Below, piece by piece: positions 1-22,483 of a stretch of 64,000 nucleotides of DNA. The notes under the pieces are model-generated. The model made no database searches and was not told the origin of the DNA. It saw only the letters and a program-made list of their open reading frames with translations. Numbering within the stretch: position 1 is the stretch's first letter; each line of letters opens with the position of its first letter. The translations under genes and the position numbers were made by a program. Source of the DNA: Pegea sp. RAD2-039 (Eukaryota > Chordata > Thaliacea > Salpida > Salpidae); NCBI GenBank assembly GCA_034620365.1, contig JAQGEQ010000048.1, positions 558,001 through 622,000 of the forward strand, in the 5' to 3' direction.

Positions 1-1779
<1,779 letters not shown>

Positions 1780-1842
1780 ACTAAACCGGAATTTATTAAA
1801 AGTTTATTCAAATGAAAATTTAAGCAGAATATAAAAAGTCAA

Positions 1843-3444
1843 CTATTTCAGCATTTCCTCAATTATTGTGTTGACCACCTTTTCAGAGGTTATCGATTCA
1901 ACAAATTTCTTAAAAACTTTTTTATTTATTTCGTTTGATTCATCTGAAATTTTTCTCTTTTTACATGAATCACCATCAAAACTATTTGATTGGTCGAAAG
2001 TATTTTCACCTTTTAGTAAATTTGAATGTTTCAAACAAAATCTGAAATACAAAGTTGGGTTTACGTCAAGCAAACAAAATGTAAAATATTAGTTTCATCA
2101 ATGATATAAAATGTCAAATGAACCTTGGAACTAATTGTATTTTTGGTATTTCAACTATTTTTCCGTTTTGGCAGCCACACTCTTTCAATTCCATTTTTTT
2201 CTCTATTTCTTCTTTCTTATTTTCTTTTTTTCCAACTTTATTGAGGTCGATCGACTTATGGAGAAATTGTAAGTTTTCACTCAATAAAATTCCTTCCTCG
2301 TTTGGATTTACGAAATTTCTTTTCAACGAATCTTCAACATCAGTATTTGTACAAAGACTTACTACCAACCTCGTAACTGCTTCCATTACTCGGCTCGAGC
2401 AATCAATTTCCTGAAAGTTTTCGCTTTTGTACTTTATTTTTATCATTTTTGGAGACTTGTACTAACTAGTGGAAACCATGCATTGACGCTGCAACTATTC
2501 TCAAGATTTTCAACAAAATGCCACCATCGGCATGGTACATAAAGCATATCTCCAGCTTCTAAGGTTATTATATAAGGTTTGCTATCTCTAAATCTGGAGA
2601 TAAAAAAGTTGTAAGATCATGAATGATCTGATGAAGTTTGAAATTACTCTGGATGTTTGTTGATGTTGATATTTAGAATATCAACCTTGCTAAAAGTACT
2701 TGACTCTTCATAGGGTAGGCGGGTTGGGTACAATTTATCTGACGGATGAAATAAAACCCACTTTTTTCTTCCAGATACCTAAAATTTTAAAAAATTATCA
2801 AATCGATTTTTTTGCTATATTTAAGTAAATTTTTTAGTTCTATGATAAATGATTACTTAAGATTTAATCGATATACTGGCAGTAACCAATCAGAATAAAA
2901 TAACTGACTTGATAAACTAGATTGTATCCATAACTATCTTGATGACAAACTGTATGAGCTCCTTGAGATCCAATCCAAATTGATGAGTCAACACCTTCTT
3001 CTTTATTAAAACCCAACTTACTCCAGTCAATAATCTCTTTTAAATTGATATTCATATTTTCAAGTAGAGGTTTCAAATACATGTAATCAGCATATGCCCA
3101 CACCTTATTAGCATCAAATCTTTTGAATTTATTTTCATCATTAACATCTTTAAGTGTTGTCCACTGAATAAATTCACTAATAGTTGCGAAAATAACATCA
3201 CAATCTCTATCCCATTGAACTCCTGTCAAAATCAACTCTTTGTAATATTTGTTGTTTATAAATTGAACTAACCTTTATGAGTCTTTTTACCAATCCTGTA
3301 CTTTAACAATGTTTCATTAAATAAATCTGAAAGGTCATTAAATTTTTTCATTTTATTTAGTTTCCAATTCTTAATTTCTTTTATATTTTTAATTACAAAT
3401 GGACAAGAAACTGAATTTTTGTTAAGTAATTCTTTTAAATCCAT
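1843..3444 (-). CDS. HSPBAP1: HSPB1-associated protein 1 (JmjC domain)
   Basis: JmjC-fold 2-oxoglutarate/Fe(II) oxygenase-like protein; vertebrate HSPBAP1 binds the small heat-shock protein HSPB1, and its substrate is not settled. Six exons, transcribed from 3444 downwards: 3273-3444, 2909-3222, 2648-2778, 2467-2593, 2124-2410, 1843-2041, giving 409 residues. Diagnostic blocks are SSIWIGSQGAHTVCHQDSYG, GRKKWVLFHPSD..YPTRLPYEESS, AGDMLYVPCRWWHFVE and NAWF. The metal ligands expected of JmjC are present: HQD at about residues 151-153 and the distal His of RWWH at about 231, so catalysis is possible. The N-terminal 57 residues match the usual substrate-side extension; the last about 130 residues are Lys/Glu-rich and poorly conserved. 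A ninefold ambiguity at the exon 4/5 join was settled by skipping an in-frame stop: the donor follows CTA at 2467. On the minus strand an AATAAA-like signal lies at 1803-1808, 35 bp past the stop. Confidence 0.92.
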
Positions 3445-6400
3445 TTTGAATCTAAGAAAAATTACTTAAAGTAAACTTTAATTATAAATAAGAAAGTAGT
3501 AAAACCAATAATTATAAAATCATGTAAAGAAATAAGGTGAGTAGATACTAAACTATACAACTTTATGAATAATTCAGTTATAATATTAAAACTCATTTTA
3601 ACAAAAACCTACTTTATATTAAAAATATATTTTTCAGCACACTGATAGAAAACAAAGCACAATTTCAGTTTTATATAAAATTCTAAAAGGAAATTACTTA
3701 TATGTGTTTATAATTATAAATTAGATGATTTAACCAACAATGTAGAGTTATTTTAGAAAGTTGAACATTACACCATTGCTGAAAAACTAAATCTAACTTT
3801 TTACTGAAAAGCTTGTTTTAAAATGAATCAGTTACAAAAGTAAAGGTGATAAAAATGAATTACATTTTAAGATTATTAACTTTTTTATTTTACAGTTTCC
3901 TTTAAGGTAAAAGTGATTTACGCACAGATTGTTATATAATTGAAAGCATCAAGATTAGCAGATATTAAAGATGATTTAACGATTTCAAGATTCATAAGGA
4001 TAAAATCATTTCCAACATGAAAATTTTGAAATGAATATATACTTTACTTTCATTTTAGGGGAGTTTTTTTTTCATATTTGGTTGACTCACAATATGGTAT
4101 ATAAAAAACAAAATAATTTAAAAACTACATTTAATGTTTAAGAATTAATATTTACATTTTTTGAAGCTGACAAAACTTTGCGCTCGACAAAATATAAAGT
4201 ACAATAAGTCATTTAGCTATCTGGTATCATGGTATTATGCTATACTTTAAATGATTTAATTGCAAAGTTAAACTTTTAAGCTTTTCTTAAATCATTTTTT
4301 TTCTGAAGAAGTCTTTTGTTAGTCTCAAACATATGGATTAAGTCAGAGTTTCCAAATTTCAACCACATAATTGTTCAGGATAAGTTGTTCTAGTAAACTT
4401 TTTTTATATAACAAGATTGAAATAAACAAACGTAAAGTAAAAATATATTTATAAATATTAAAAATAACGCAAAAGACAGTAAAATGCAAAACAAATAAAT
4501 AGTTCTAAGGGTTCCTTTAAAGCTGGTTTTTCTTTTCTCCTTCATTTGGTTGCAAATTCTAGAGCGACATTTGGAGCGATTAGCTGCAATATCTTCCCAA
4601 TTGCTGGTATTGATGTTAAGCGATTTCATATCGCACTTGCATATGTTCTTAGATTGAAGGCAAGAACGATCGATTTTGCGTTAGATAGCTTCCCATATAT
4701 TCTTTTGATTTATAGATTCTTTTGAATCCGTCAGTCTTTCATCAGATGGACGTTTCTGTGGCAGCAAAGCCTTTGCTTAGCATGCTGTACATTATTGTCA
4801 GACCAATGCGTTTCATGATTTTATTATTTGAGGTCTTTTGCTGATACGTTTAAATACTTATGAATACCAGAATTTTTATGAAGACATCATTTAAAAAATA
4901 TTCATCAATGTGGTGAAACTGTAATTTTTACAATGAGACAATTATTTTAACCTTGTTACTTGTTGTACTTTCTCAAAGTAGCCAACCAGTTTCTTAAATT
5001 TTTTGCAGCTTACTTTTAAACACGGCAAGTTTAAAAACAATTTCAATTAAAATATCTTCTTAGATAAAAATCTGTGATGTAAGAAATAAATTATTTTCAA
5101 AATAGTTTCTCATAGCAAATTAACTTATTTTGATAAATTGTTTGTACAGCACGCATAATCATCATCGAGAAAGTTGATGGCATATCAGGTTGTGAAATCC
5201 TGTAATAGGGGTATTTCATTTCCTCAATCTGTTTCACTTGTTTAGCAAAATAGCTCATCAAAGCTAGCTACAGTCAACATGTAATAAATTATACAGATGA
5301 AACAAACTTTTATCAAAGTTTAAATGTAAAATTTTCTAACAAATAAGCCTGAATTGAGGAATGTTTTCTTGGTTTGATTATCTTAGACTTGATATTCCGA
5401 TATTACTTGTAAACTTTATTAATATTAAAAAACTTTCATTTTCATTATCTTTATTGGGCAATTGTATCCAAGTTGAGTTGTATTTAGTTAGATTTTAAAA
5501 CATTGTAACCAAAAACGATAACCAAAAAAGAAAATGATTGAGCTTAGTCAGATTTTCAGAATAAATGAATAAATAACTGAAGATAGCGATTGTAAGAGAA
5601 CCTGGTCCAGACAATCAACCTTTCTAAATAATGTATTTTTTAAAAATAAATCTTTTTATGCCTTTTAATTTCTTAATACCAACAACTTATATCAGATACA
5701 TAACTATTAAAGTGTCATGTTATTCATAGAGTTTGATTCAACAACAAATACCTCTGAAATTAGCATTTTTTGATGACAAAAGTATTATTAGCTTATTTCC
5801 ATTTTATTGAAGGATTTTTTTCTTTATTCTGATAAATTGTTTTTTATCTGTTCGTTTACTTTTCTCTTTCTATCATACCGTGTATCTAAGCTTTGAATGA
5901 CCTCATAATCTGAAGATGTTTTGATGACGCACAAAGTTTCTATTCAATCACAAAATTTGTTTTATAATATTAGACGGGAACATTAAATTACAGAATAAGT
6001 TTAAGTCCTTCAAATTTGATATGTTAAAAAGATAGATTGCTAATAAGTAAATAATTATACTTATAACAAAACTAATTTCACAGATTATTTCTAATTTCTT
6101 TTCTTTTGTAAACGATTCTCTTTTATCTATGAAATTGTGAATTACTTGAAGTATATTTACTGTCAAATTTAATACAGCCTAGTTAAGATACAAAATTAGT
6201 TTGAAAATTAAAAAGAAATCAATAAAATCTCACTTTATTTAAAGAGTAAAAAGGAAAATATGAATTAATAGTTCTACACGAGAAAAACCAAAAGGAAATA
6301 ATTTAAACGAAAAACAAAATTAGTCTTCAGAACTTTAAGGCGAAAGATTTTAAATATTTTGTAAAAAGATACATACAAAAATATCGAAAGATGAAGAAAA

Positions 6401-6807
6401 CAGTTTTTCCACCTTTAAAAGATTCAATTCTTTTCTTCTTGAAATTTTAAAACATTTTCTAACTACTTTTCTCAAACCAAAATGATAAGCTCTAAGTAAG
6501 TTTCATCTTAAAATCACAATATAATTTATAAGTTTAACTTCCAACTCGTCAAAAAAAAACGATGTTTATGATGAAGCTAATTTTAAATAAATGTAACGAA
6601 CAAATTCACAATGTTTACAAATACAAAATCAAGATTCACAGTAATAACTGGCTACTAGAATTCAATGTGAGATGATGCGGTTATAAGATGCTTGTTTTGT
6701 TCATCCAATCATCAGCAAATAACTCTTTCTTATCATGATTTAATATTCACTCCTCAACGTTGTTAGTTTCCACGTGACGTTGAGCACTAGTGCAACAGAC
6801 CCACAAA
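3445..6807. other. Gene-poor AT-rich stretch between HSPBAP1 and CCDC177
   Basis: I find no coding exon with splice-site support here. The stretch holds the decayed reverse-transcriptase fragment listed separately at 4530-4815 and otherwise low-complexity AT-rich DNA with short chance ORFs. The promoter of HSPBAP1 would lie just above 3444, but I recognise no motif in it. Confidence 0.6.
4530..4815 (-). pseudogene. Decayed non-LTR retrotransposon reverse-transcriptase 3' fragment
   Basis: Read on the minus strand, this segment carries broken pieces of the carboxyl end of a retrotransposon ORF in the order seen in intact elements. KRIGLTIMYSMLSK starts near 4815, then SDERLTDSK near 4745, and finally ICKCDMKSLNINTSNWEDIA and NRSKCRS at 4560-4650. 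The last block corresponds to the common K-D-x-x-K-x-x-L-K-x-x-x-I-x-x-x-x-W-E-x-x-A-x-x-R-x-x-W-R signature at the end of such proteins. The pieces are in different frames and separated by in-frame stops, so the copy is dead. No intact reverse-transcriptase catalytic motif remains in the window. It could be a truncated 5' insertion that then decayed. The element family cannot be assigned from so short a piece. Confidence 0.6.
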
Positions 6808-14697
<7,890 letters not shown>

Positions 14698-15698
14698 ATG
14701 GATACTTATAAAGGATTAGAGCAACCTACTTATGAAGTCTTACCAATTAGTTCAAAAGTAACTTATTTTATTTGTTAAGTTTTTAATATTTAATCTAAAT
14801 TCATGTTTATATCCTAAATTTGTTGCAAGTGTTATTGTTTAGAATTCTGCGTATCATAAAGTAGATAAGTCTTATTTGCTGCAGTATGGCTTATATAAAT
14901 ATTTCTAATTTATTTAAAAATTTATTTTCACCTTTGTTATATTTTTGTCCTCACTTATAAAACTATAACTAGTGTATAGTTAAACGAAAATATTTAGGTT
15001 GCTTTATATCTGTATAAAATCTAAAAATTTGTTTTATTTTTACTTTAGAGAGACTCGTATGAGTTGAGACATTACTTTAAATCAAAATGGACCAGTACCG
15101 AAATTACCAGTTCAACTTATGAAGAAGGAACCAGTCAGGGTTTCAGGAAGTTATTTAATTATATTCAAGGACAAAACTCGTTAAGTAAATATCCATCAAA
15201 ATATTTGATTGATAATTTAAATGATTAAACAAAATTTGTTAGATACAAACGTTTCAATGACAGTACCAGTAGTTACTTCTATCCAAAATACAGCTGATAA
15301 AGCTCATTTTTCTGGTTTGAAGATGATCAAATCTTTTTATTTACCTTCTTGTCATCATTCTAAGCCTCCAGCACCAACAAGAGAAGATGTTTTCACAGAA
15401 GAAAAATCTGATATCTATGTTTATGTCCGGTTAGTATTTACAATTTTAAGCGATTTAGACTTTACTTGAATTTATCAATTATTATTTTTACTAATTTTTG
15501 TTCTTTAACAGTCGTTTTGGTGGACATGCTAAAGGGAAGGACTTTTCTCATCACGCTGAAATACTTCGTACAGAATTACAACAAGATGGTGTTTCGAATC
15601 TTTTATCTGTTCCTATGTTTTATGCTGTTGCATATGATAACCCGCGTAGTAATGGTGAAAGACGAAATGAAGTTTGGATTAGTTGTAGCGCTCCATAA
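14698..15698 (+). CDS. SOUL/HEBP family haem-binding protein, HEBP2-like
   Basis: SOUL-domain protein; vertebrate members HEBP1 and HEBP2 bind haem or porphyrins, and HEBP2 also acts in cell-death signalling. Four exons: 14698-14757, 15049-15184, 15243-15429, 15512-15698, giving 189 residues. The domain is complete: YEVLPISS near the start, SYELRHYFKSKWTSTEI, GFRKLFNYIQGQN, VSMTVPVVTS, FYLPS, PPAPTREDVFTEE, IYVYVRRFGG, and the ending FYAVAYDNPRSNGERRNEVW. The order and spacing follow HEBP2 more closely than HEBP1 (IQG-N and NEVW blocks). There is no signal peptide, so it is probably cytosolic. The Met at 14698 starts just ahead of the domain and its exon ends in a clean gtaact donor. Intron phases are 0, 1, 2. 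All joins close in phase. Confidence 0.9.
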
Positions 15699-18600
15699 AT
15701 ATCAACATTTTCACTTCACTCATTTATTTTACTTTATTCTTAAATATTGCAAAGTTGTTTTCCTGAATAACTTAAAGTTGTTTGAGACATTATCATTAAA
15801 ATTTGTTGTCGAATTCCTTTTTAAATCATCTGAACTAAAGCAAAGTGATTTTTTGATGTTGTACTCACTAAATATAGCTTATTATTAAGTCTCTATCAGA
15901 TTTTGAATTTTTAGGGTCACTACTGATAAACAAGCTGCTATAGAAACTATTCAGAAAGATTAAATTGTTTTAAAATTATTTACTTTCAGTAGTCATCTTG
16001 TTTTAAGAACAAAGTTTTCAGTCTTTAATTTGTTAACCTTAAAGAAAATTGTTTAGTGATCTATTTAGTTTGTCTTATTAAAGTCTACGATCAACTTTAA
16101 ATCTTGCAGCTGAATTTGCTAATATCTTTTGTAGACGATCTATATATTAAGCTTTTATTATCGATACTACTTTTTATCTGAAATTTCCTATTTATTGTAT
16201 AGATTGTAATAATGAGAATATTTTTTTTACATAAACTAAGTAATATTCTTAAACTAAAAGCTCTTAAAGAATATTCAAACATTTTTTATTACCAACCGTT
16301 AACAAAAAAATTATACCAACAAAAGACTAAAAAAAGAAATCTACAAAATGAAATAGTTTCAAAGATTTGAAAGAATTAAAAAATCATGAAATCAATGTTT
16401 TTAATTCAACTTGCTCTTTGCTGGTTGTCTAGCTTGGGTGCTATGAATCCTCAAAAAACATAAATAAATATATTTTGACATGTCTTGAAATAAAAGCAAG
16501 CATTAAGATATTTAAAAAACTAATTCTAGTGAACCATACTTTAAAAAATAATTTAAATAAATATTCGTTGAACTTATAAATCAACTACGTTGTTTTATTC
16601 ATTTATTGTTGAATAAATTATTTCAATTTTTTATTTATAAAAGGTTTTTAGTTTATATAATATTTACCGTGAAGTTAAATAAAGTGTACAAAATATTTAT
16701 TAATTCAAAAAAACATCTAAGAAAAAAATATTAAACTTTATGTAAAACAATTTACCAAATATAAAACGAACTAAATTGAATGTCAATCCAACAAAATATC
16801 AGTTAAATGTCATTTGAAAGTATTTATTAGAATTATCATGAGCTTGCACAGACTTGTAAAAAGTTAATAAGGCTTAAGAAAAAAAAATTAAATATTTAAT
16901 AAGCTTTAGGTTAGTATAATTCTTTGTAAAATATATAAATATTTTCGAAGTACAATGGATTTAAAACAGTTATAAGTTTATATAAATAACTAGTTACTAT
17001 CTCACTGTTACATCTCTGTTACATTAATACACCTTTTTATCTTTCTAAATATGTTTCAATATTCTAAAAGTAAAGTCGTATAATCGAAAAAGTCGTTTAT
17101 AATTTCGCCATTATCTTATGCTAGGCTTTTTGGATATCAAATTTTAACTCTAGCATTAATCTCTTTAAAACTTGTTTAAAAACATTCCATTTTAACAACT
17201 TTTTTTAAAGAGGAAATCACAATAAAAATCTGACGAACATTTGTGACTTATTAATAATTTAGATTTCATTATTCTTATGTTAGACTATCATAAACTACAT
17301 TTAAATATTTCATTTTTTTTGGAACCAAATGATAATTTCTTTTATTGTTCGTGCAATTTCTACTTTTATAAATACTTTTTTAAAAGTTGTATGAAACGTA
17401 TTAAATCTTTCTAATCATTTATTATATAGTTATATTTTATGATTTCAATCAAAAGTTTATAAACTAAACTTTGGCTGAAGATATATTCACTTTTAAACAA
17501 AGTAAACATACCAAAATGTGTTTAAACAAACTAAAAACATAATTACAGCTTTCCTATAGATTGTTTTAGAGATATTATAAAAACTGCTTTTACAAATAAA
17601 ATTTGCTTTCAATAATTTTTTAACTAAATGTACTTTGAGACTATTTGACTATATACATGTGATTTAACAGTTTACTCTAAGTTGTTTTTCACGATTTTAT
17701 TGTGCAATAAAATTTTCCAAACTTTTTGTAACCTTAGTATATTTTAGTTATTAAGAACTTTTAGCTCAATTGCTATTTAAACTAAGATATGGATTTAAGC
17801 TTTTAACTTGGCAAATTAAGAACCAGCAAATCCATAATTACAAAACAATTAAAAAAAAATTTAACTTATTTTATTATGATAAAATAAATATTAATAAAAG
17901 GAAATGCTGATTATTTTATATAATATTAGGACCTTCTTTACGACTTCATCCTTAAATCAAAATCTATCACCTCTTTTAAATTTTGTTAAAACATTTTGAT
18001 ACAATTAGTTTCTTTAACAACTGTTATATAATGTTGCTAGTCTCTTTATTTAATTTTGTGATTCATAATTTTTTTTTACTCATACCTCTGTAATAATCCT
18101 ATTTTTTACATCAATTATTGCAAACTGTTATACTTATATCCTTTTCATCATCTTTTTGTACAATTTGTTATTTTGTTTACTAACAGGGCTGTTTAATTTG
18201 TCATTTGCAGCCATGCGTTGAATAAAATGAAATATTTTGTTTATTATGTTTTTACAAATTTGTATAAAAATGTTAAAATCCTGAAACAAATTAGTAAAAT
18301 GGAATTGAAAAAACATATTGTAATCCAAATTAGTCATTAAAAGGGCTTATGACAGAATTGAATAACGGAATGGACAACTACGCGAATAATTACTTACAGA
18401 TAAAATATTGGTTTTAATGATGACGAAGTTATAATTGTACTAAAAATGATTTTACTTTGAAGCGGAATAAATAACTTTCTCATCACTGTTTCAATGTCTG
18501 AAAATTGTTTACCAAAGTTTTATAGCAAAAGTTAAATAAATATTTTTTATCTAAAATAAATTATTTGATTATTAAACTTTTAAAAAATATGCTGCTTATA

Positions 18601-19812
18601 TATAAATGATGAAAATATTATTGTATTTTTATCTCATGTTGTAGCTAAGAGAAAATTATTATTCAATCTGTCTACTTTAATTCTAAATTTAAGTTTTTTC
18701 TTTAGATTAAATCTTAAACATTACATAATCTTAAAACCATATTTGATGATTTATGTATTTTTTACGTCACCAAAGAGCTTTTATCTTATTCACTATTTAA
18801 GGATTTGTTGTGGCTTAAGAGATTTTATCGAAAAAGTAAATGACTTTTTTTAGAAATAAAAACTTCATGTCAAACTATCTTGTAAAATTCTGATATTTGT
18901 CAGAAAAAATGTTAAAAACGTTTTGTCCAAATTCATGAGTTTATGCAAACCACTAACTTATGACCTTATCATCAAACCGTTTTTATTTAAAATTTGCACT
19001 TTAAAATAGTACAGAATGAAAATGCGAGATATTTAAAATTTTGATGTTTTTAACACTTTTAAAGTAAACTTGTAGTTAATGCTCCAGTTTATTTTTGTAC
19101 ACAACTGCTAGTTAGAAATACAAAATTATATTCATGTACTACTGAAAAAGTTCGTAGTTTTGATCCAACTAATCACAGCTCTATCTTGCAACTATTTCTT
19201 AAATATATAAAAAAGTATTCAACTCTTACATCATTTTTTCGGTTTCAGGATTCAATCTTCAAATTGCACTATTGAGTATTCTAGTTAATGTTTAAATAAC
19301 TAGACTATCAAAACAGGCTAACAAGAATAAATAGAAACTTTACAAGTACTGACAAAATGACTAATTTTTTGACAAATGTTAGCTTCCTGTAAGTCAATTC
19401 ATGGAAGAATTATTTCACAGAAAATTCAAATAGTCTCGCTCACATGTTTGACTGGAATAAATAATAAATTTACAAATACTCAAATAATTGTACAATCAGT
19501 TTCATTGGACAAAAAGTTGATAAATTTTTATTATGGAATCAAATACTATCAAAAGAATTTATACAATTGCAAAAAAATTTAGAAAAATAGAAAAAAATTT
19601 GGTTTGTACAAAAATTGGTAAATTTCAAACTTTAATTTAAAAAAGAAACTTTTGATGTTACATTTGCTGAAAAAACTATAAAAAATAAAAACATTGAAAA
19701 TGTCTCTAAACATGATGCAATTATACAGAGGCAAACTTTTTAATCAAAATATAAAACGATGATTAGAAAAGAAGATTTGAATCAGGAAAAGAATAGGGAG
19801 ACAACAGAGTAA
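15699..19812. other. AT-rich stretch without a firm gene
   Basis: About 4.1 kb of very AT-rich DNA between the HEBP-like gene and the CRIP gene. The only suggestive item is a 26-codon ORF at 16386-16466 that reads like a signal peptide (listed separately). No family, RNA gene or mobile element was recognised; the remaining ORFs are short and of low complexity. Confidence 0.6.
16386..16466 (+). other. Possible orphan signal-peptide exon or micro-ORF
   Basis: A short ORF of 26 codons, ATG to TAA, encodes a Lys start, a hydrophobic core (FLIQLALCWLSS) and small residues (LGAMN), which is the shape of a secretory signal peptide. A gt occurs in the Leu-Gly codons (TTG G, then gtgctatg), so it could be a first coding exon. 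I found no convincing downstream exon on the plus strand before 19800. It may be chance, a relic of a lost gene, or a micro-peptide. Confidence 0.2.
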
Positions 19813-20530
19813 TTAATATTTGTAGCTTTCAGTACCACCTCGACCAAAACCTATTAATCATAAATTATATAAGAACTGTATTTTTAAATGTATCATACAT
19901 AATAAATTCATAATAAATATTGTTCATAATAATAAATATTGTTAATAATGATAAATAGTTTAAATTAAGCTGGCAGATGTAAAATTAGATGATATAAAAC
20001 CAGAGTTTACATTAACAAGTAAAATTGAAAGCAACAAACCTTTTGGTCCAAACAGAGCAGCATAACATGGTTTATGACAGTAAGGAAGTTTATCATGCTA
20101 AAAAAGTTGGAAAGTAATTAATTATAAAAGTTTTTAAACTTTTTAAACAGCATAATGTAGTTTACATATTCAAGTTTTTACACAAATAATACCTCAGCAT
20201 GACTCCCAGATGAAAGAGTTTTCTTGCATCTTGCACATCTCAAACATGGTCTATGATAATCTTTTCCAAGAGAAGATACTTTTTCAGCTAAAAAATTTAA
20301 ATTAAATCTTAGAAAGTTTGAAATTGATTAAACTATTCAGTTTATAAACAAAACTTGATATATATATAGAAAGCTATAAGTTGAAAAGAATGTTAAAAAT
20401 TACACAAATTTTAAAACAAATGGTTTTAACTATTACAGATATAACGGATTTATACTAAATCATAAAGCAAATATGAAAAAGATTTCTTACCAAAGTAGAC
20501 TTCTTTATTACAAGTAGGACATTTAGGCAT
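19813..20530 (-). CDS. CRIP1: Cysteine-rich LIM protein (CRIP1-like)
   Basis: Small single-LIM-domain zinc protein. Four exons, from 20530 downwards: 20491-20530, 20193-20287, 20040-20097, 19813-19850, giving 76 residues (human CRIP1 has 77). The two zinc fingers are complete: [20 protein letters not shown] then [11 protein letters not shown] (finger 1), and [15 protein letters not shown] then [15 protein letters not shown] (finger 2). It ends with the family glycine-rich tail [12 protein letters not shown]. All CxxC, HxxC and CxxC ligands of a LIM domain are present. The start Met directly precedes PKCP as in all CRIPs. Introns of 95-205 bp close in phases 1, 0, 1. It is transcribed away from SPEF2, about 1.95 kb from it. 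Confidence 0.95.
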
Positions 20531-22483
20531 ATTGAAAGGCTATTTAAAAAAACAAAATCAAATAATATCCTAAATAAACAAAAATTGAAATTTAAGATTA
20601 CATTTTAAAATTATACTTAATTTTATAATTAAATTTTAGTTCACATTTAAAAGTTAAGTCAATAAAACAAATTGATGCTAGAAAAACTAAAAATGATAAA
20701 GGAAGGAAAATTTCTCTTAAAAATTCTACATTAACGCAGAAGGAGAAATGCTGAATACTACAGAAGTTTTTGGGTGTGAAAAAACTAGTAGCGCTACTAG
20801 CGATGAAGATTATTTATTCTAACACCATAAAAGTACGTCTTAAATTTTTACTAGTTTGGCAACCATTTATTACAAGTACTAAGGGCACCAAATATTTGTC
20901 TATATTATTCCTTTGAGAGAAAACCAGATGGTGAAAAAACAACAGTTTTTTTTAAACAAAACTCCTCAGTAAAGTTTATGATTCGCCAGAAATATATGAG
21001 AGAATGATTCTTCTGGTTTGCTTTCACTATGATATTTTTCTGTATCATACTTTACTGCTATAATAATAATAAAAAGGTTAATTTGTATATTTATTTACTT
21101 TTTATTTTCTTATTTAATTGCTTATTTATTTGTTAATTAATTTGTTTATTTATATATTTAAGGAATGGCTGTAGATAATAAAGCTCTTACAAAAACAAAG
21201 TAATATGACCGCAGAAAGACAATGAAAAAGCCTCAACTTTAACACAAATTGAAGCAAAGTGAATATACGTTATGAATCAAATACACAAGTAAGCAGTGAA
21301 AGTAAACAAACTGGCGGCATATATGTTGTATTATATATATATTATATTACAGGATATGCTAACAAAACTAGATAAATAATTATTTTAATCATAATTTTTA
21401 AAAAGGTAATAACATCCGATGATTTATGAAAGATCGCGATGATGCACTTATGAAAGATTGCGATCTTTAAAAAAATCATCAAAGTATTGATAAAAGAAAT
21501 CATTAATAATTTTAAATAGAAGATCGGAAAAAGGAATATTGATGAGATTTAATATTAATCCTATAGAGACGAGAGAGAAGGGTATGCCACATCTAAGAAA
21601 GGAAAACTTTTCCAGTAAACTGTATTCAAGCTGTATGATATCTTTTGAAGATGAAAATTTTATATACAGGATTTGAACTCTAACTTGGGACGGATGTATG
21701 TGGTGAAGATTTTCAACGGTGTCCAAATAATTCTAGTCTTAAAAGATTTATGAAGTAACTAAACAAATTCCGAATAAACAGTTTACGTAATGAGCCAATT
21801 TTAAGTAATAGGAGATGAAAATATTTAAGTTTGTGACTACAGAATATTGGGAAATTTTAATTCTGCTTAAGTAGAAATCAAGTGATGTTGAGCTCTAATT
21901 TAAAAATGGCGTATCAATTATTTGAAATACAATTCAAGGTATTCATCAGCTTATTAAAGTAATTGAGATTTGAAATTTATTAAAGGAATAGATTTCAAAC
22001 AGTAAAACAGTCATCAATAACCATACAAATTAAGAAATGTGTTTAGAAAAAATCATACCAGACATATAAAGGCGTAAAAAATGTTAAGAAGTATGAGTAT
22101 ATTTTCAAAGTGAACTTTTTTGGTCGTTTACATAATTTTTGCAGTTGCTATAGACTACTTAGGAAGCCTTCACGTTATATACAAAAAAATACTGAAAAGT
22201 GATATGTTGTATAAAGTTTCTATTTGCTTAATGAGCTTTTTAATCTTTCTTTTTAGAGATAATTAGTATCTCAATTAATTTAAATTTTATCATTTTATAG
22301 TTTAGTATAAATTTTTATTCTTTTTAATTTAAGTTTTGAGTACTTGCTATAAATCATTTCGTCATTTAAAAATATGTTCATAATTTTTAATAACTTAAGA
22401 TAAATTAAAAAGAAAATTAAATATTTTTATCTAAACATCAGATTTTAAAGTGTTGTTGCTGTAACATAGCAATATAATGAAAG
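20531..22483. other. Intergenic region between divergent CRIP1-like gene and SPEF2
   Basis: AT-rich spacer that should contain both promoters. It includes a perfect 16-bp palindrome at 20785-20800 and a 12-bp inverted repeat at 21429-21468 (see findings). A 92-codon minus-strand ORF at 21448-21726 has no recognisable family and no splice support, so it is not called. Confidence 0.55.

Noticed and set aside
5948-6166. 72-codon minus-strand ORF with a hydrophobic segment
   Set aside because: Ile/Leu/Phe-rich chance translation of AT-rich DNA; no neighbours or splice support.
15466-15888. 140-codon plus-strand ORF
   Set aside because: Overlaps the last HEBP-like exon in another frame; the SOUL-domain frame is clearly the coding one.
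15917-15963. Short plus-strand open segment after a ttttag acceptor, considered as an extra 3' exon of the HEBP-like gene
   Set aside because: No donor in the last HEBP-like exon gives a phase that keeps it open, and the SOUL domain is already complete with NEVW near its end.
19376-19582. 68-codon plus-strand ORF
   Set aside because: Low complexity, no domain and no flanking exons.
21448-21726. 92-codon minus-strand ORF
   Set aside because: No recognisable family, no splice sites in context, hydrophobic low-complexity composition typical of AT-rich chance ORFs.
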